Shown: positions 25,343 through 34,460 of the stretch, piece by piece
Numbering within the stretch: position 1 is the stretch's first letter
Layout: each line of letters opens with the position of its first letter
Position numbers and translations under genes: made by a program
Assembly (NCBI GenBank): GCA_900545955.1
Contig: URAU01000013.1
Location: 14,074-78,073 of the forward strand
Direction: 5' to 3'
Length of the DNA: 64,000 nt
From: an uncultured Porphyromonadaceae bacterium
Lineage (GTDB): Bacteria > Bacteroidota > Bacteroidia > Bacteroidales > Muribaculaceae
The notes under the pieces: generated by a model
What the model was told of the DNA's origin: nothing
Seen by the model: the letters and a program-made list of their open reading frames with translations, nothing else
Databases searched by the model: none

Positions 25343-26290
25343 TCAGCCCTGTTTCACCATCGAGAGGAAGGGGGCGGGAACCGGGGTCTCGAACGTCATC
25401 AGCTGCCGGGTGGCTGGATGGATGAACACGAGCGTGCGCGCATGGAGGGCCAGGCGGTGGATGGGGGCCGACTTGGCGCCGTAGCGGCGGTCGCCGCTTA
25501 TGGGGTGGCCGAGGTCCGACATATGGACGCGGATCTGGTTCTTGCGGCCGGTCTCAAGCTCGACTTCGGCGAGGGTGAATCCGTTGGCGCACTGGAGGGT
25601 GCGGTAGCGCGTCAGCGCGGGCTTCCCCTCTTCGGGGTTGTCGGTGGAATATACCTGATATTTCGAGTTTTCGGCCAGGTAGCTGCGCACTTCGCCGTCG
25701 GGCGGGTCGAGTTTACCCTCGACCACACAGACATACTGGCGGCGGCGCACCATATTGTTCCAGTTGTGCTGGAGGCCTTCCTTGGCGGCCATGGTCTTTG
25801 CGAAGACCATCAGCCCGGAGGTATGCTGGTCGAGGCGGTGAACGATGAAGATTTTCTGGCGCGGGTCGACGTCTTTCACGTAGTCGCGGAGAATGGAGTA
25901 GGCCGTTCCCTCCTTCACCTTGTCGTTGCCCATGGAGAGCAGTCCGTAGCCCTTGTTGACCACGATGATATGTTCGTCCTCGTAGACGAGCTGCATGCGG
26001 CGGTTGCGGAACGTGACGAACGGACGTGTGAAGTTCACCTCCACGCGTGCTCCGGCGGCAACTTCGGCGTCGAACTGCGAGGTGACCGTCCCGGCGAGCT
26101 TCACCTGGCCGTATTTAAGCATCTGCTTGATGGCCGTGCGCTTGCGCTCGGGCATTCTGGCGGCGAGAAACTCCATGAGCCGCGTCAGCTCCGTGGCCGT
26201 GAAGACTGCGATGGAGTCGGGGCGGAGCGGAGCGCGCTCGGCGCCGGGTTTCATGGTTTTGCGTACGGATGTGGCTGTCTTCCTGTTCAT
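25343..26290 (-). CDS. RluA-family pseudouridine synthase, 315 aa
   Basis: The family isomerises uridine to pseudouridine in rRNA or tRNA. An S4-like RNA-binding segment (residues 45-90, KQMLKYGQVKLAGTVTSQFD) precedes the catalytic domain, in which HRLDQHTSGLMVFAK places the catalytic Asp at residue 154. The later RKNQIRVHMSDLGHPISGD and RLALHARTLVF motifs are also intact. The N-terminal 25 residues are basic and low in complexity. The modified position cannot be read from the sequence. It follows topA on the same strand with a 23-base gap. Confidence 0.92.
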   Translation of the reverse strand: MNRKTATSVRKTMKPGAERAPLRPDSIAVFTATELTRLMEFLAARMPERKRTAIKQMLKYGQVKLAGTVTSQFDAEVAAGARVEVNFTRPFVTFRNRRMQLVYEDEHIIVVNKGYGLLSMGNDKVKEGTAYSILRDYVKDVDPRQKIFIVHRLDQHTSGLMVFAKTMAAKEGLQHNWNNMVRRRQYVCVVEGKLDPPDGEVRSYLAENSKYQVYSTDNPEEGKPALTRYRTLQCANGFTLAEVELETGRKNQIRVHMSDLGHPISGDRRYGAKSAPIHRLALHARTLVFIHPATRQLMTFETPVPAPFLSMVKQG

Positions 26291-26313
26291 TGGGTCGGCT
26301 TATCGGTGGATTT

Positions 26314-28644
26314 TCAGCTTTTGCGGCGGCCGCGTGCGCGCGGTGAAGCGGGTTTGGCCTCGGCTTCGGCCACAATCTTGCGGCATTCGTCAAGGGTGAG
26401 CGCGGCAGGGTCGGCCACTGTCTTGGGAATCTTGAAGTTACCGCCTTTATACTTTATGTAGGGGCCGTAGCGGCCGTTGAGAATCTGCATGTCGGCATCT
26501 TCGTCGAAGGTCTTGAGCGTCTTGTTTGCGTCGGCGGCGCGCTTCTTTTCGATAAGCTCCACGGCCTCGTCGAGGGTGATGTGGGCCGGCGAGAGTTCCT
26601 TGGGGATGGATACAAACTTGCCTGCATGCTTCACGTAGGGGCCGAATCGGCCGATGGCCACCGTTACGTCCTGATCCTCGAATGAGCCTATCAGACGTGG
26701 GAACTCGAAGAGCTTCAGGGCTTCTTCGAGCGTTATGGTGCTTACGCTCTGACCTTTGAGCAGCGAAGCGAACTGAGGCTTCTCGTCGCCCTCGCCGTCG
26801 CCGAGCTGAATCATCGGGCCGAATCGGCCGATTTTCACCGACACCGGGCGCCCGGTGGCAGGATCGGTGCCGAGGATGCGTTCGCCCACGCGGTGCTCCG
26901 TGCGCGTGTTGAGCGCGCGGTCCACCCCGGGGTGGAAATCGTCGTAGAAGGTCTGTATCTCCTGGTGCCAGCCGAGTTTGCCACGGGCGATGTCGTCGAA
27001 GCGCTCCTCGGTCTGGGCGGTGAAATTATAGTCGAGGATGTCGGGGAAATTCTCGGTGAGGTATTCGTTTACGACCTCGCCGATGTCGGTGGGCACGAGC
27101 TTGCCGCGCTCCGAGCCGACGGTCTCCGTGCGCGTCGAGCGCGAGATCTTGCCGTCGGGATGAACCGTGAGAATCTCGTATTCGCGCGGAGTTCCCTCCT
27201 TCTCGCCGCGCTCCACATATTCGCGCTGCAGGATGGTGGAGATGAATGTGGCGTAGGTGGAGGGGCGGCCGATGCCAAGCTCCTCGAGTTTCTTCACCAG
27301 CGAGCCTTCGGAGTAGCGCGGCGGCTGCTGTGTGAAGCGCTGTGTTGCGGTCATTTCGGTGAGCGAGAGCGTTTCCCCCTCGTGCATGGCGGGGAGAATG
27401 CCGGAGGTCTGCTCGTCGGTCTCGTCGTCGGTGCTTTCGAGATATACCTTCAGGAAGCCGTCGAAGCGCACTACCTCGCCCGTGGCCGTGAAATGCTCCT
27501 GGCGCGAGGCCGGCTGAATCTCCACGGTGGTCTTTTCGATTTCGGCGTCGGCCATCTGCGAGGCCAGTGTACGCTTCCAGATAAGCGAATATAGCCGCTT
27601 CTCCTGGGCAGTGCCCTCGATGGTCTGCTTGTCGACGTAGGTCGGACGGATGGCTTCGTGGGCCTCCTGCGCGCCCTTGCTGTGGGTGTGATACTGGCGC
27701 GTGTGGAGGTATTGCTCGCCCAGATTTCCGCGGATTTCCTTGGCCAGGGCGTTGAGCGCCAGCTGCGAGAGGTTGAGCGAGTCGGTACGCATATACGTGA
27801 TGTGACCGGCCTCATACAGGCGCTGTGCCACCATCATGGTCTGCGATACGGTGAAGCCGAGCTTGCGGGCGGCCTCCTGCTGGAGGGTGGAGGTGGTGAA
27901 CGGTGGGGCCGGAGATTTCTTCACCGGGCGCACGTTGACGGCCGACACCTTGAAGGTAGTGCCGCTGCAGTCGGCCAGCAGCTCGCGGGCCTGGGCGTCG
28001 TCGGCCAGACGCTTCGACAGCTCGGCTCCTACAGCTGTGCCGTCGGCCGTGGCGAAGCGGGCGTTCACGCGGTAGAACTGCTCGGGGCGGAAGTTCTTGA
28101 TTTCGTGCTCGCGCTCCATAATCAGACGCACCACCACGCTCTGCACGCGGCCGGCCGATAGAGCCGGCTTGATTTTCTTCCAGAGCACCGGCGACAGCTC
28201 AAACCCCACGATGCGGTCGAGCACGCGGCGCGCCTGCTGAGCGTCGACCAGATTCAGGTCGATATGGCGCGGATTCTTTATGGCATTGAGAATGGCATCC
28301 TTGGTGATTTCATGGAATACGATGCGCCGCGTGGTCTCCGCCTTCAGCCCGAGCACTTCAAACAGATGCCAGGCGATGGCCTCTCCCTCGCGATCTTCAT
28401 CAGATGCGAGCCATACCATCTCGGCCTCCTTGGCTTTCTTGCGCAGGTCGGCCACCAGCGCCTTCTTGTCGTCGGGAATCTCATATTCCGGCTCGAAGCC
28501 GTTGGCCATGTCGATACCGAAATTTTTCTTTTTGAGATCGCGGATGTGGCCGTAGGAGGAGGTTACTGTGTAGTCCGGACCAAGGAATTTTCCTATGGTC
28601 TTTGCCTTGGCCGGCGACTCGACTATGACGAGGTTTTTTGCCAT
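26314..28644 (-). CDS. topA: DNA topoisomerase I, 776 aa
   Basis: The type IA enzyme relaxes negative supercoils. The Toprim domain opens with LVIVESPAKAKTIGKFLG and has SDEDREGEA (81-89), and the catalytic Tyr is residue 284 in HITYMRTDS. The C-terminus lacks zinc-finger cysteines. Instead it has repeated GRFGPMIQLGDG / GRFGPYVKHAGKFVSIP / GRYGPYIKYKGGNFKIP modules, the topoisomerase C-terminal repeats that bind single-stranded DNA, and ends in a basic tail. A TAATTTTG box lies on the minus strand near 28732-28739 as a candidate promoter element. Confidence 0.97.
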   Translation of the reverse strand: MAKNLVIVESPAKAKTIGKFLGPDYTVTSSYGHIRDLKKKNFGIDMANGFEPEYEIPDDKKALVADLRKKAKEAEMVWLASDEDREGEAIAWHLFEVLGLKAETTRRIVFHEITKDAILNAIKNPRHIDLNLVDAQQARRVLDRIVGFELSPVLWKKIKPALSAGRVQSVVVRLIMEREHEIKNFRPEQFYRVNARFATADGTAVGAELSKRLADDAQARELLADCSGTTFKVSAVNVRPVKKSPAPPFTTSTLQQEAARKLGFTVSQTMMVAQRLYEAGHITYMRTDSLNLSQLALNALAKEIRGNLGEQYLHTRQYHTHSKGAQEAHEAIRPTYVDKQTIEGTAQEKRLYSLIWKRTLASQMADAEIEKTTVEIQPASRQEHFTATGEVVRFDGFLKVYLESTDDETDEQTSGILPAMHEGETLSLTEMTATQRFTQQPPRYSEGSLVKKLEELGIGRPSTYATFISTILQREYVERGEKEGTPREYEILTVHPDGKISRSTRTETVGSERGKLVPTDIGEVVNEYLTENFPDILDYNFTAQTEERFDDIARGKLGWHQEIQTFYDDFHPGVDRALNTRTEHRVGERILGTDPATGRPVSVKIGRFGPMIQLGDGEGDEKPQFASLLKGQSVSTITLEEALKLFEFPRLIGSFEDQDVTVAIGRFGPYVKHAGKFVSIPKELSPAHITLDEAVELIEKKRAADANKTLKTFDEDADMQILNGRYGPYIKYKGGNFKIPKTVADPAALTLDECRKIVAEAEAKPASPRARGRRKS

Positions 28645-28820
28645 CTGAGCTTATTGTTTGTGATTCGAAGCAAGCTCCGCCCTGCGGGGGGCGGCGCGCC
28701 TTCAACTGGTAATCATTTGGAAATTCGGGTGCAAAATTACGAAATTCCCCGGGAACAACGCCTTAATAATATAAAAAAGTTCTGATGGGCCCCGCTGGCG
28801 ATATTTGTAGGCGGCTTAGA
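28645..28820. other. Upstream region of topA
   Basis: No gene is seen here. Part of it serves as topA promoter and leader (TAATTTTG on the minus strand at 28732-28739). The GC-rich stretch around 28675-28700 can fold but has no clear stem. Confidence 0.35.
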
Positions 28821-28874
28821 GACCTTAAGGACCTTAAGGACCTTAAGGACCTTAAAGACCTTAAGGACCCTAAC
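28821..28874. repeat. Six tandem copies of a 9-bp unit (GACCTTAAG)
   Basis: The unit GACCTTAAG occurs at 28821, 28830, 28839, 28857 exactly, as GACCTTAAA at 28848, and as GACCCTAAC at 28866. Each unit contains CCTTAAGG across the boundary to the next. The reading frames through it give simple Leu-Arg-Ser or Asp-Leu-Lys repeats and are not credible genes. Confidence 0.85.
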
Positions 28875-29180
28875 AGTCTCCTGAGCCGTCTCCTCCGGGC
28901 GATGTGTCGCCCTCTGCGGGCAAAGAAGAGAAATTTAACCATTTTTAACAGTAAAGAATGTGGGTGCGGGAAATGCATAGAGTATATTTGCAAAATATAT
29001 GTGCATATTCCCATGCGATTTTAAATTTTGATTCTTAAACTGATAGACAATCGGAATTGCATACGGAATCCCACGTTGCTATGCATCTAAGGCATACATT
29101 TTATCAGCAGGCTACCCCCGATTCCCTCTCAGACTGGCCAACAAAATTTTACATTATAAACCAACACACATTTTTTTTTC
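28875..29180. other. Intergenic stretch upstream of the C10 peptidase
   Basis: No coding feature can be supported. A TATATTTG box at 28984-28991 on the plus strand could be a promoter element about 190 bases ahead of the peptidase gene. The last bases before the start codon are a run of T (29170-29178). Confidence 0.35.
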
Positions 29181-31625
29181 ATGAAACATCGCTTTACTCT
29201 GTTTGCACTGGCTGCGGCTCTCCTGTCGACGGGTGCGTGGGCCGACGTGCTGACACCTGAGCAGGCGCTCGCTCGCCTTGGCTCCGACCACGCGAAGGCT
29301 CCCGCCGCGGGCGCTCCCGCCACGCTGAAGCTGCGCACCACCGTAAACACCTCCGCCGCCGAGCCGGCAGCCTACCTCTTCGAGAAGGAGGGCCAAAAGG
29401 GCTACGTGGTTCTTGCGGCCGACGACGGTGTCGACGCGGTTCTCGGCTACTCCGACGCCCCGATTGCCGCCGAAGGCACCATCCCGCCCCAGATGCAGGG
29501 GATGCTCGACTACTACGCACTCGAAATTGAGGCACTTCGCGTCGGCAACGTGCGCCAGACCCTCCCATCGAAGGCCTCCACGACCGAGCGCGCTCCAATC
29601 GCCCCGATGATTAAGACAAAATGGGGTCAGGGAACGCCTTACAACGATCAGACCCCTACCATCAACGACCAGCACTGCCTCACCGGATGCGGCGCGACCG
29701 CCGTAGCACAGGTGCTCGCCTATCACCGCTTTCCCGCCCAGGCCACCGGTGAAGGGTACTGCTACTATACCGTCAATAGCGAGCAGAAGCAGGAGTTCTT
29801 CGACCTCGGTGAGCCTATCGACTGGGCGAACATGCCCGAAGTAGTCCCCCAGACCGCCGCTCAGAACGCAGCCGTGGCCCAGCTGATGAAAATCTGCGGC
29901 TATGCCATCCATATGAACTACGGGCTGCAGTGGTCGGAGTCGGATATGTACGGCATCACCACCGCAGTGGTCAACAATTTCGGTTACGACCCTGCAACGA
30001 CGCTCGACCAGCTGAAATATCATACAGTAGCCGAGTGGGAAGGCCTACTCTACGGCAGCCTGCAGGAAGGATGCCCGATTGTATACCGTGGCTATGGTGC
30101 GTGGCAGGGCGGCCACATCTTCGTATGCGACGGCTACGCTTCCGACGGCTATTTCCACTTCAACTGGGGCTGGAGCGGCCAGATGGACGGTTTCTTCAAG
30201 GTTTCTGCACTCAATCCCTACCAGGTGTATACAGGCACTGAAATGAATGGCTTCTCGGAGGGTCAGTTTGCCGTGCTGAATATGAAGCCCGCTTCAGGCT
30301 CTGCGTCAGTTGTCAAACCGATAATCTGCCAGTACAGTGACCTTTACGGCAATATGGAAGGTTCAATGCTGACTCTCGACGGCGGTTTTTATAATGAAAG
30401 CCATAACTCAATCGACATGCAGCTGGGAGTATGTGTACGCAATATGACTGACAACACCGAAAAGTATTACCCCCTCAACGCCAAAATGCTGGGGGTTGGA
30501 ATTGGCATGGGCTGGAATTCAATTTCGGTTGACGTATCACAGTTCGGTATGGTCGAAGGAACCAGATATGCAGTGCGCGTGGTAAGCCGTGCCTACGACG
30601 GTTCAGGTCCATGGTATGAGGTCCTCCATCAGCCCACTTCCGACCACGAATTCATCATCACCGTTGAGGGCTCCACATATAAAGTCGTGGGAAGATACAA
30701 CTATAATCCTGTAGGGGTGTGGATGGAAGTTCCCGCCACGATTTATATCAACGGACTACATACCATCAAAGCGCAGATTACCAACCGCTGGGATTTCCCG
30801 GTCTGCACACACTTCAAGCCATATGTCAACTATAATAACACATATTATCCGGTAGGCGACGGCATTCTGGTTGATTTAGCACCCAACGAAGTCGTCGAGA
30901 AGGAGTTTACGGTAAACTGCTCGCTGGGCAAAGACGGAGAATCGACCACGCTCATTCTGGTACAGAACGACTACCTTATGCACTCCTCTTGTAGCGTAAC
31001 GCTCGCAGCGCTTCCGGATGAATTCACCTTAACGTCGGCCGGTATCACTTTCGACGACGGCAGTTCGAACGTGGTAAACCCGGACGGCTTCACCGTTACG
31101 GCAAAGGTTGCCTGCTCCAAGGGGTTGTTCGCCAATTCGATACGTTTCCAGCTCTATGGAGTAGACCCGATTAACCCTAACAAGGCCAACTATCTCCAGA
31201 TATGCAATACGTCGAAACCGATATTCGTAGAAGAGAACGGGCAGACTGAAGCTACCGTAGAATTCAGCATTCCCGAGAATCTCCGCGACCGCGGCACGTA
31301 TTATGTAATGGCTTTCAATGCCTTTAATTATCAACCGCTTTCACAAACCCCAACCATGTTCACGCTGCTGAAGTCGGGTGGCGTGGCCGACGCTGTGGCT
31401 GAGGCTGATTCGCTGAAGATTTTCTACGACCGCGGAATGCACACCGTAGTGCTCGGCGGCTCTTCGCCCGTCAGCTCGCTTGAGGTCTACAGCGCCGACG
31501 GCAAGGCGATCGCCGTCGATATGGACGGTCGCACCGCCTCTGTGGAAGCCCTTCCCGCAGGTGTCTACGTGGTAGTCGCCACTGATGCCACCGGCGCCCG
31601 CGCAACGGCCAAAATTGCCCGGTAA
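29181..31625 (+). CDS. C10 (streptopain-like) cysteine peptidase, secreted, 814 aa
   Basis: The signal peptide ends near GAWA-DVL. A propeptide of the Spi inhibitor type (residues 25-125, KGYVVLAADDGVDAVLGYSD) precedes the catalytic domain. The active-site Cys is residue 170 in LTGCGATAVAQVLAYHRFP and the His is 312 in GGHIFVCDGY, with FHFNWGWSGQMDGFF after it, as in streptopain. Residues 380-740 are Ig-like domains, and the last 75 end in a type IX-style sorting tail (SLEVYSADGKAIAVD, then PAGVYVVVATDATG). The enzyme is expected outside or on the cell surface. It is monocistronic and ends in a strong terminator. Confidence 0.92.
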   Translation: MKHRFTLFALAAALLSTGAWADVLTPEQALARLGSDHAKAPAAGAPATLKLRTTVNTSAAEPAAYLFEKEGQKGYVVLAADDGVDAVLGYSDAPIAAEGTIPPQMQGMLDYYALEIEALRVGNVRQTLPSKASTTERAPIAPMIKTKWGQGTPYNDQTPTINDQHCLTGCGATAVAQVLAYHRFPAQATGEGYCYYTVNSEQKQEFFDLGEPIDWANMPEVVPQTAAQNAAVAQLMKICGYAIHMNYGLQWSESDMYGITTAVVNNFGYDPATTLDQLKYHTVAEWEGLLYGSLQEGCPIVYRGYGAWQGGHIFVCDGYASDGYFHFNWGWSGQMDGFFKVSALNPYQVYTGTEMNGFSEGQFAVLNMKPASGSASVVKPIICQYSDLYGNMEGSMLTLDGGFYNESHNSIDMQLGVCVRNMTDNTEKYYPLNAKMLGVGIGMGWNSISVDVSQFGMVEGTRYAVRVVSRAYDGSGPWYEVLHQPTSDHEFIITVEGSTYKVVGRYNYNPVGVWMEVPATIYINGLHTIKAQITNRWDFPVCTHFKPYVNYNNTYYPVGDGILVDLAPNEVVEKEFTVNCSLGKDGESTTLILVQNDYLMHSSCSVTLAALPDEFTLTSAGITFDDGSSNVVNPDGFTVTAKVACSKGLFANSIRFQLYGVDPINPNKANYLQICNTSKPIFVEENGQTEATVEFSIPENLRDRGTYYVMAFNAFNYQPLSQTPTMFTLLKSGGVADAVAEADSLKIFYDRGMHTVVLGGSSPVSSLEVYSADGKAIAVDMDGRTASVEALPAGVYVVVATDATGARATAKIAR

Positions 31626-31647
31626 TACACTGAAGCCAATATAATAA

Positions 31648-31683
31648 CATCCGCAAACAATGCCGTGACATTGTTTGCGGATG
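31648..31683 (+). terminator. Intrinsic terminator after the C10 peptidase gene
   Basis: CATCCGCAAACAATG (31648-31662) and CATTGTTTGCGGATG (31669-31683) are perfect 15-base arms with a six-base loop, followed by CTTTATTTT. It lies between two converging genes and may serve both. Confidence 0.88.
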
Positions 31684-31709
31684 CTTTATTTTGTGGCGCT
31701 GTAGGCGAA

Positions 31710-32237
31710 CTACCGGAGGTGGAGGTAGAACTGCCAGATGGCCAGGGCGGTGCTGACGGCTACGTTGAGGGAATGCTTCGTGCCTTCCTGAGGGATTTCC
31801 AGACAGAGGTCGGCGCGGTCGACCACGGCCTGGTCCACGCCGTTCACCTCGTGTCCGGCCACCACGGCGTAGCGGCGCGAGCGGTCCGGGCGGAACTCGT
31901 CGAGCGCCACGCTGCCGTTCACCTGCTCAAGAGCGCAGACTGTAAATCCTTGGTCGTGAAGTTCTTCTACCGCATCGAGTGTAGAGGGGAAATATCGCCA
32001 GGCCACCGACTCCTCTGCGCCCAGAGCGGTCTTGTGGATTTCAGGCGATGGGGGTGTGGCGCTGATGCCGCAGAGCCATAACTCGGCCACGCGGAAGGCG
32101 TCGGAGGTGCGGAATATCGAGCCGATATTGTTGAGTGATCGCACGTTGTCGAGCACGACTATCAGCGGAAGTTTGCCTTTCGTGCGATACTCTTCGAGGC
32201 TGTCGCGCCCCATTTCCCAGATGGTCTTTTTAAGCAT
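31710..32237 (-). CDS. TrmH/SpoU-family RNA 2'-O-methyltransferase, 175 aa
   Basis: The protein has the compact SPOUT fold: LPLIVVLDNVRSLNNIGSIF near the N-terminus contains motif 1 (N-x-GxxxR), AVVAGHEVNGV is motif 2 and LEIPQEGTKHSLNVAVSTAL motif 3, together making the knotted SAM pocket. There is no N-terminal RNA-binding domain, as expected of the short single-domain class, so the target may be a tRNA or rRNA 2'-OH. Its start lies one base from the stop of the upstream MFS gene on the same strand, so the two are co-transcribed. Confidence 0.9.
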   Translation of the reverse strand: MLKKTIWEMGRDSLEEYRTKGKLPLIVVLDNVRSLNNIGSIFRTSDAFRVAELWLCGISATPPSPEIHKTALGAEESVAWRYFPSTLDAVEELHDQGFTVCALEQVNGSVALDEFRPDRSRRYAVVAGHEVNGVDQAVVDRADLCLEIPQEGTKHSLNVAVSTALAIWQFYLHLR

Positions 32238-32238
32238 A

Positions 32239-33699
32239 TCAGTCTATTTCGATTTTCTTGTAGCGTGGCACGAGCAGCTTGATGGCTCCCCACGCCAGCA
32301 GATAGCTTACGGCGCAGATGCAGAACACAATCATGTAGCCGGCCGGCTTCCCCTCGAAGTCGAGGAAGGTAAATGCCGCACCCTGCTCTCCGGCGTAGTA
32401 GAAGAGTTCGCCGGCGCCTGCGTTGATCAGATACGAGCTTATGCCGCCGGCCATGGTGCCGATGCCAACGATTGAGGCCACCGTCGACGAGGGGAACATG
32501 TCTCCGATCGTGGAATAGAGGTTGGCGCTCCAGGCCTGATGGGCCGCTCCGGCAAGACCGATGATTACCGCCGGCCACCAGGGGGAATGGACGCCCAGCG
32601 GCTGAGCGAACAGAGCCAGAATGGGAACGAAGGCAAACATCAGCATGGCACGCATGCGTCCGGCATAGGGGTTCATGCCGCGTTTCTCAACGAAGAGCTT
32701 CGGCAGATAGCCGCCGCCGATGGAGAGAACCGTTACGATGAAGTAGAGCACGAATATCAGCGCCTGTCCCATGGGGGTGTAGCTCGCGTAGCCGAACTGG
32801 TCGGAGAAATAGGCGGGAGCCCAGAAGAGGAAGAACCACCATACGCCGTCGGTCAGAGCCTTGCCGGCCACAAATGCCCACGTCTGGCGGAATGTGAAGC
32901 AGCGCCAGAACGAAATGGTCTTTGTCTCCTCGGCCTTGATTTCAGCCTTCGACTCGTTGGCCTCGTCCTGACGGATGTAGGCAAGCTCGGCGGCGTTGAC
33001 GTGTTTCGATTTCTCGGGGAGAGTATAGCATCCGCTCCAGAAACCCATCCACACGAAGCCGAGCGCGCCGATAATCACGAAGGCCATCTCCCAGCCGAAC
33101 TGCTTGGCCAGCACGGGGATGCACAGCGGGGCGGCCAGCGCGCCCACCGAGGCTCCGGCATTGAATATCGAGGTAGCGAAAGCGCGGTCCATCTTCGGGA
33201 AGTACTGGGCCGTCACCTTGATGGCGGCGGGGAAGTTGCCCGACTCGCCGATGGCCAGCAGGGCGCGGCAGCCGAGGAAGAGCCAGACGCTCACCGAAGC
33301 TATCGAGAGCGCCAGAGCCGAGCCCGCCTCGACGGCGCGAAGCGCCTCGACGGAAGCTATCCCTTCGTATTTCATTGTCACCCAGCCACAACCGGCATGC
33401 ATCACGGCGGCCAGCGACCATATGAAGATGGCCCAGAGATAGCCTTTGCGCGAGCCCATCCAGTCGATGAACTTGCCGGCCACGAGGCTCACGGCGGCAT
33501 AGAAGAGCGAGAAGAATCCGGTTATGTGGCCGTAGTCAGCGTCGGTCCAGTGGAATTCCGGCGCTATGAAATCCTTCCAGGTAAGCGAGAGTACCTGGCG
33601 GTCGAGATAGTTGATTGTTGTGGCGAAGAATAGCAGAGAGCAGATTACCCATCTCCAGTTTGTCTTCCTGGCGGTGGCGGCAATTGAGGCTGTGGTCAT
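32239..33699 (-). CDS. MFS transporter of the anion:cation symporter (hexuronate/galactonate) type, 486 aa
   Basis: The start MTTASIAATARKTNWRWVIC at 33699 is chosen since the open frame to 33921 runs back into the RNase H gene. The N-terminal opening with TINYLDRQVLSLTWKDF is the hallmark of the ACS family (ExuT/GudP-like), and twelve membrane segments can be counted, with the loop GESGNFPAAIKVTAQYFPK between helices 4 and 5 also typical. Substrates in the family are sugar acids such as galacturonate or glucuronate. It is coupled with the TrmH-like gene downstream by a one-base gap. Confidence 0.88.
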   Translation of the reverse strand: MTTASIAATARKTNWRWVICSLLFFATTINYLDRQVLSLTWKDFIAPEFHWTDADYGHITGFFSLFYAAVSLVAGKFIDWMGSRKGYLWAIFIWSLAAVMHAGCGWVTMKYEGIASVEALRAVEAGSALALSIASVSVWLFLGCRALLAIGESGNFPAAIKVTAQYFPKMDRAFATSIFNAGASVGALAAPLCIPVLAKQFGWEMAFVIIGALGFVWMGFWSGCYTLPEKSKHVNAAELAYIRQDEANESKAEIKAEETKTISFWRCFTFRQTWAFVAGKALTDGVWWFFLFWAPAYFSDQFGYASYTPMGQALIFVLYFIVTVLSIGGGYLPKLFVEKRGMNPYAGRMRAMLMFAFVPILALFAQPLGVHSPWWPAVIIGLAGAAHQAWSANLYSTIGDMFPSSTVASIVGIGTMAGGISSYLINAGAGELFYYAGEQGAAFTFLDFEGKPAGYMIVFCICAVSYLLAWGAIKLLVPRYKKIEID

Positions 33700-33761
33700 G
33701 GTAAAACGTTTAGGTATCGTATAGATTCGGAAATTAATGATAGGCAGTGATGTAGAATGAT

Positions 33762-34418
33762 TTATTTTCGGCCGAAATCGGCGGGAATCTCGCCCCATGC
33801 GTCGGTGTCCCAGCGCAGCACGGGGTTTTTCGTCTGATGTGTGCGCACCCAGAGGTCTGCGCGGGCAAGCAGCTCGAAAATCTTCCTGTTGGCGGCCGAA
33901 GGCTGCAGTTTGGTGCGGCATCCGCGGTTTTTCAGCCAGCTGCGCGCCGTGCGCGAGTCGGAATAAATCGGGGTTGTGGAGTCTCCCTTTTTCCAGAGAT
34001 ATGCAAGTGCATGTACTAAGGCGAGATACTCGGCTATATTGTTCGTTCCTTCAGGATAAGGTCCCACATGGAAAAGCTCTGTGCCGGAGCGCACGTCGAC
34101 TCCCCGGTATTCCATCATGCCGGGATTGCCGGCGCAGGCACCGTCAACGGCTATGGAGTCGGGATTGATTTCGGGAATCTCGAAAAGCTGAGCCTGGTGT
34201 GCGCGGGCCTTTTCGGCATTGTGGGCGGCGATGGCCTCGATAATCGAGGCCTGGTCGTTGGGATCGCCGCGGAATGCGATGGCGGCGGCAGTGGAACTGT
34301 CGAAAGCCTTGTAGCGGGCGCCGGGAAAGCCGTCGACCTGTTCGAGGCAGTCGTCCCAGTCTTCGTAGATTCCGGGCTCGCGCCCTACCCATACCACGTA
34401 GTATTTTCGTTTGGCCAT
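33762..34418 (-). CDS. rnhA: Ribonuclease H with N-terminal viroplasmin (caulimovirus VI-type) domain, 218 aa
   Basis: Residues 3-45 (KYYVVWVGREPGIYEDWDDC) form the small hybrid-binding domain found in many bacterial and eukaryotic RNases H1. The catalytic domain has the four acidic residues in AVDGACAGNPG, NNIAEYLALV, IYSDSRTARSW and WDTDAWGE. The enzyme removes RNA from RNA-DNA hybrids. The first active-site Asp is in DGACAGNP where most relatives have DGSxxGNPG, which is a small change. It lies alone on the minus strand, 62 bases upstream of the MFS transporter start. Confidence 0.9.
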   Translation of the reverse strand: MAKRKYYVVWVGREPGIYEDWDDCLEQVDGFPGARYKAFDSSTAAAIAFRGDPNDQASIIEAIAAHNAEKARAHQAQLFEIPEINPDSIAVDGACAGNPGMMEYRGVDVRSGTELFHVGPYPEGTNNIAEYLALVHALAYLWKKGDSTTPIYSDSRTARSWLKNRGCRTKLQPSAANRKIFELLARADLWVRTHQTKNPVLRWDTDAWGEIPADFGRK

Positions 34419-34460
34419 TGGCTTGAGGTGTGATTGATTCGGTTTTCGTTCCGGCTCTGC

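Noticed and set aside
28763..29014. 83-codon frame with SLRSLRSLRSL repeats
   Set aside because: The repeats come from the 9-bp tandem array; no other support.
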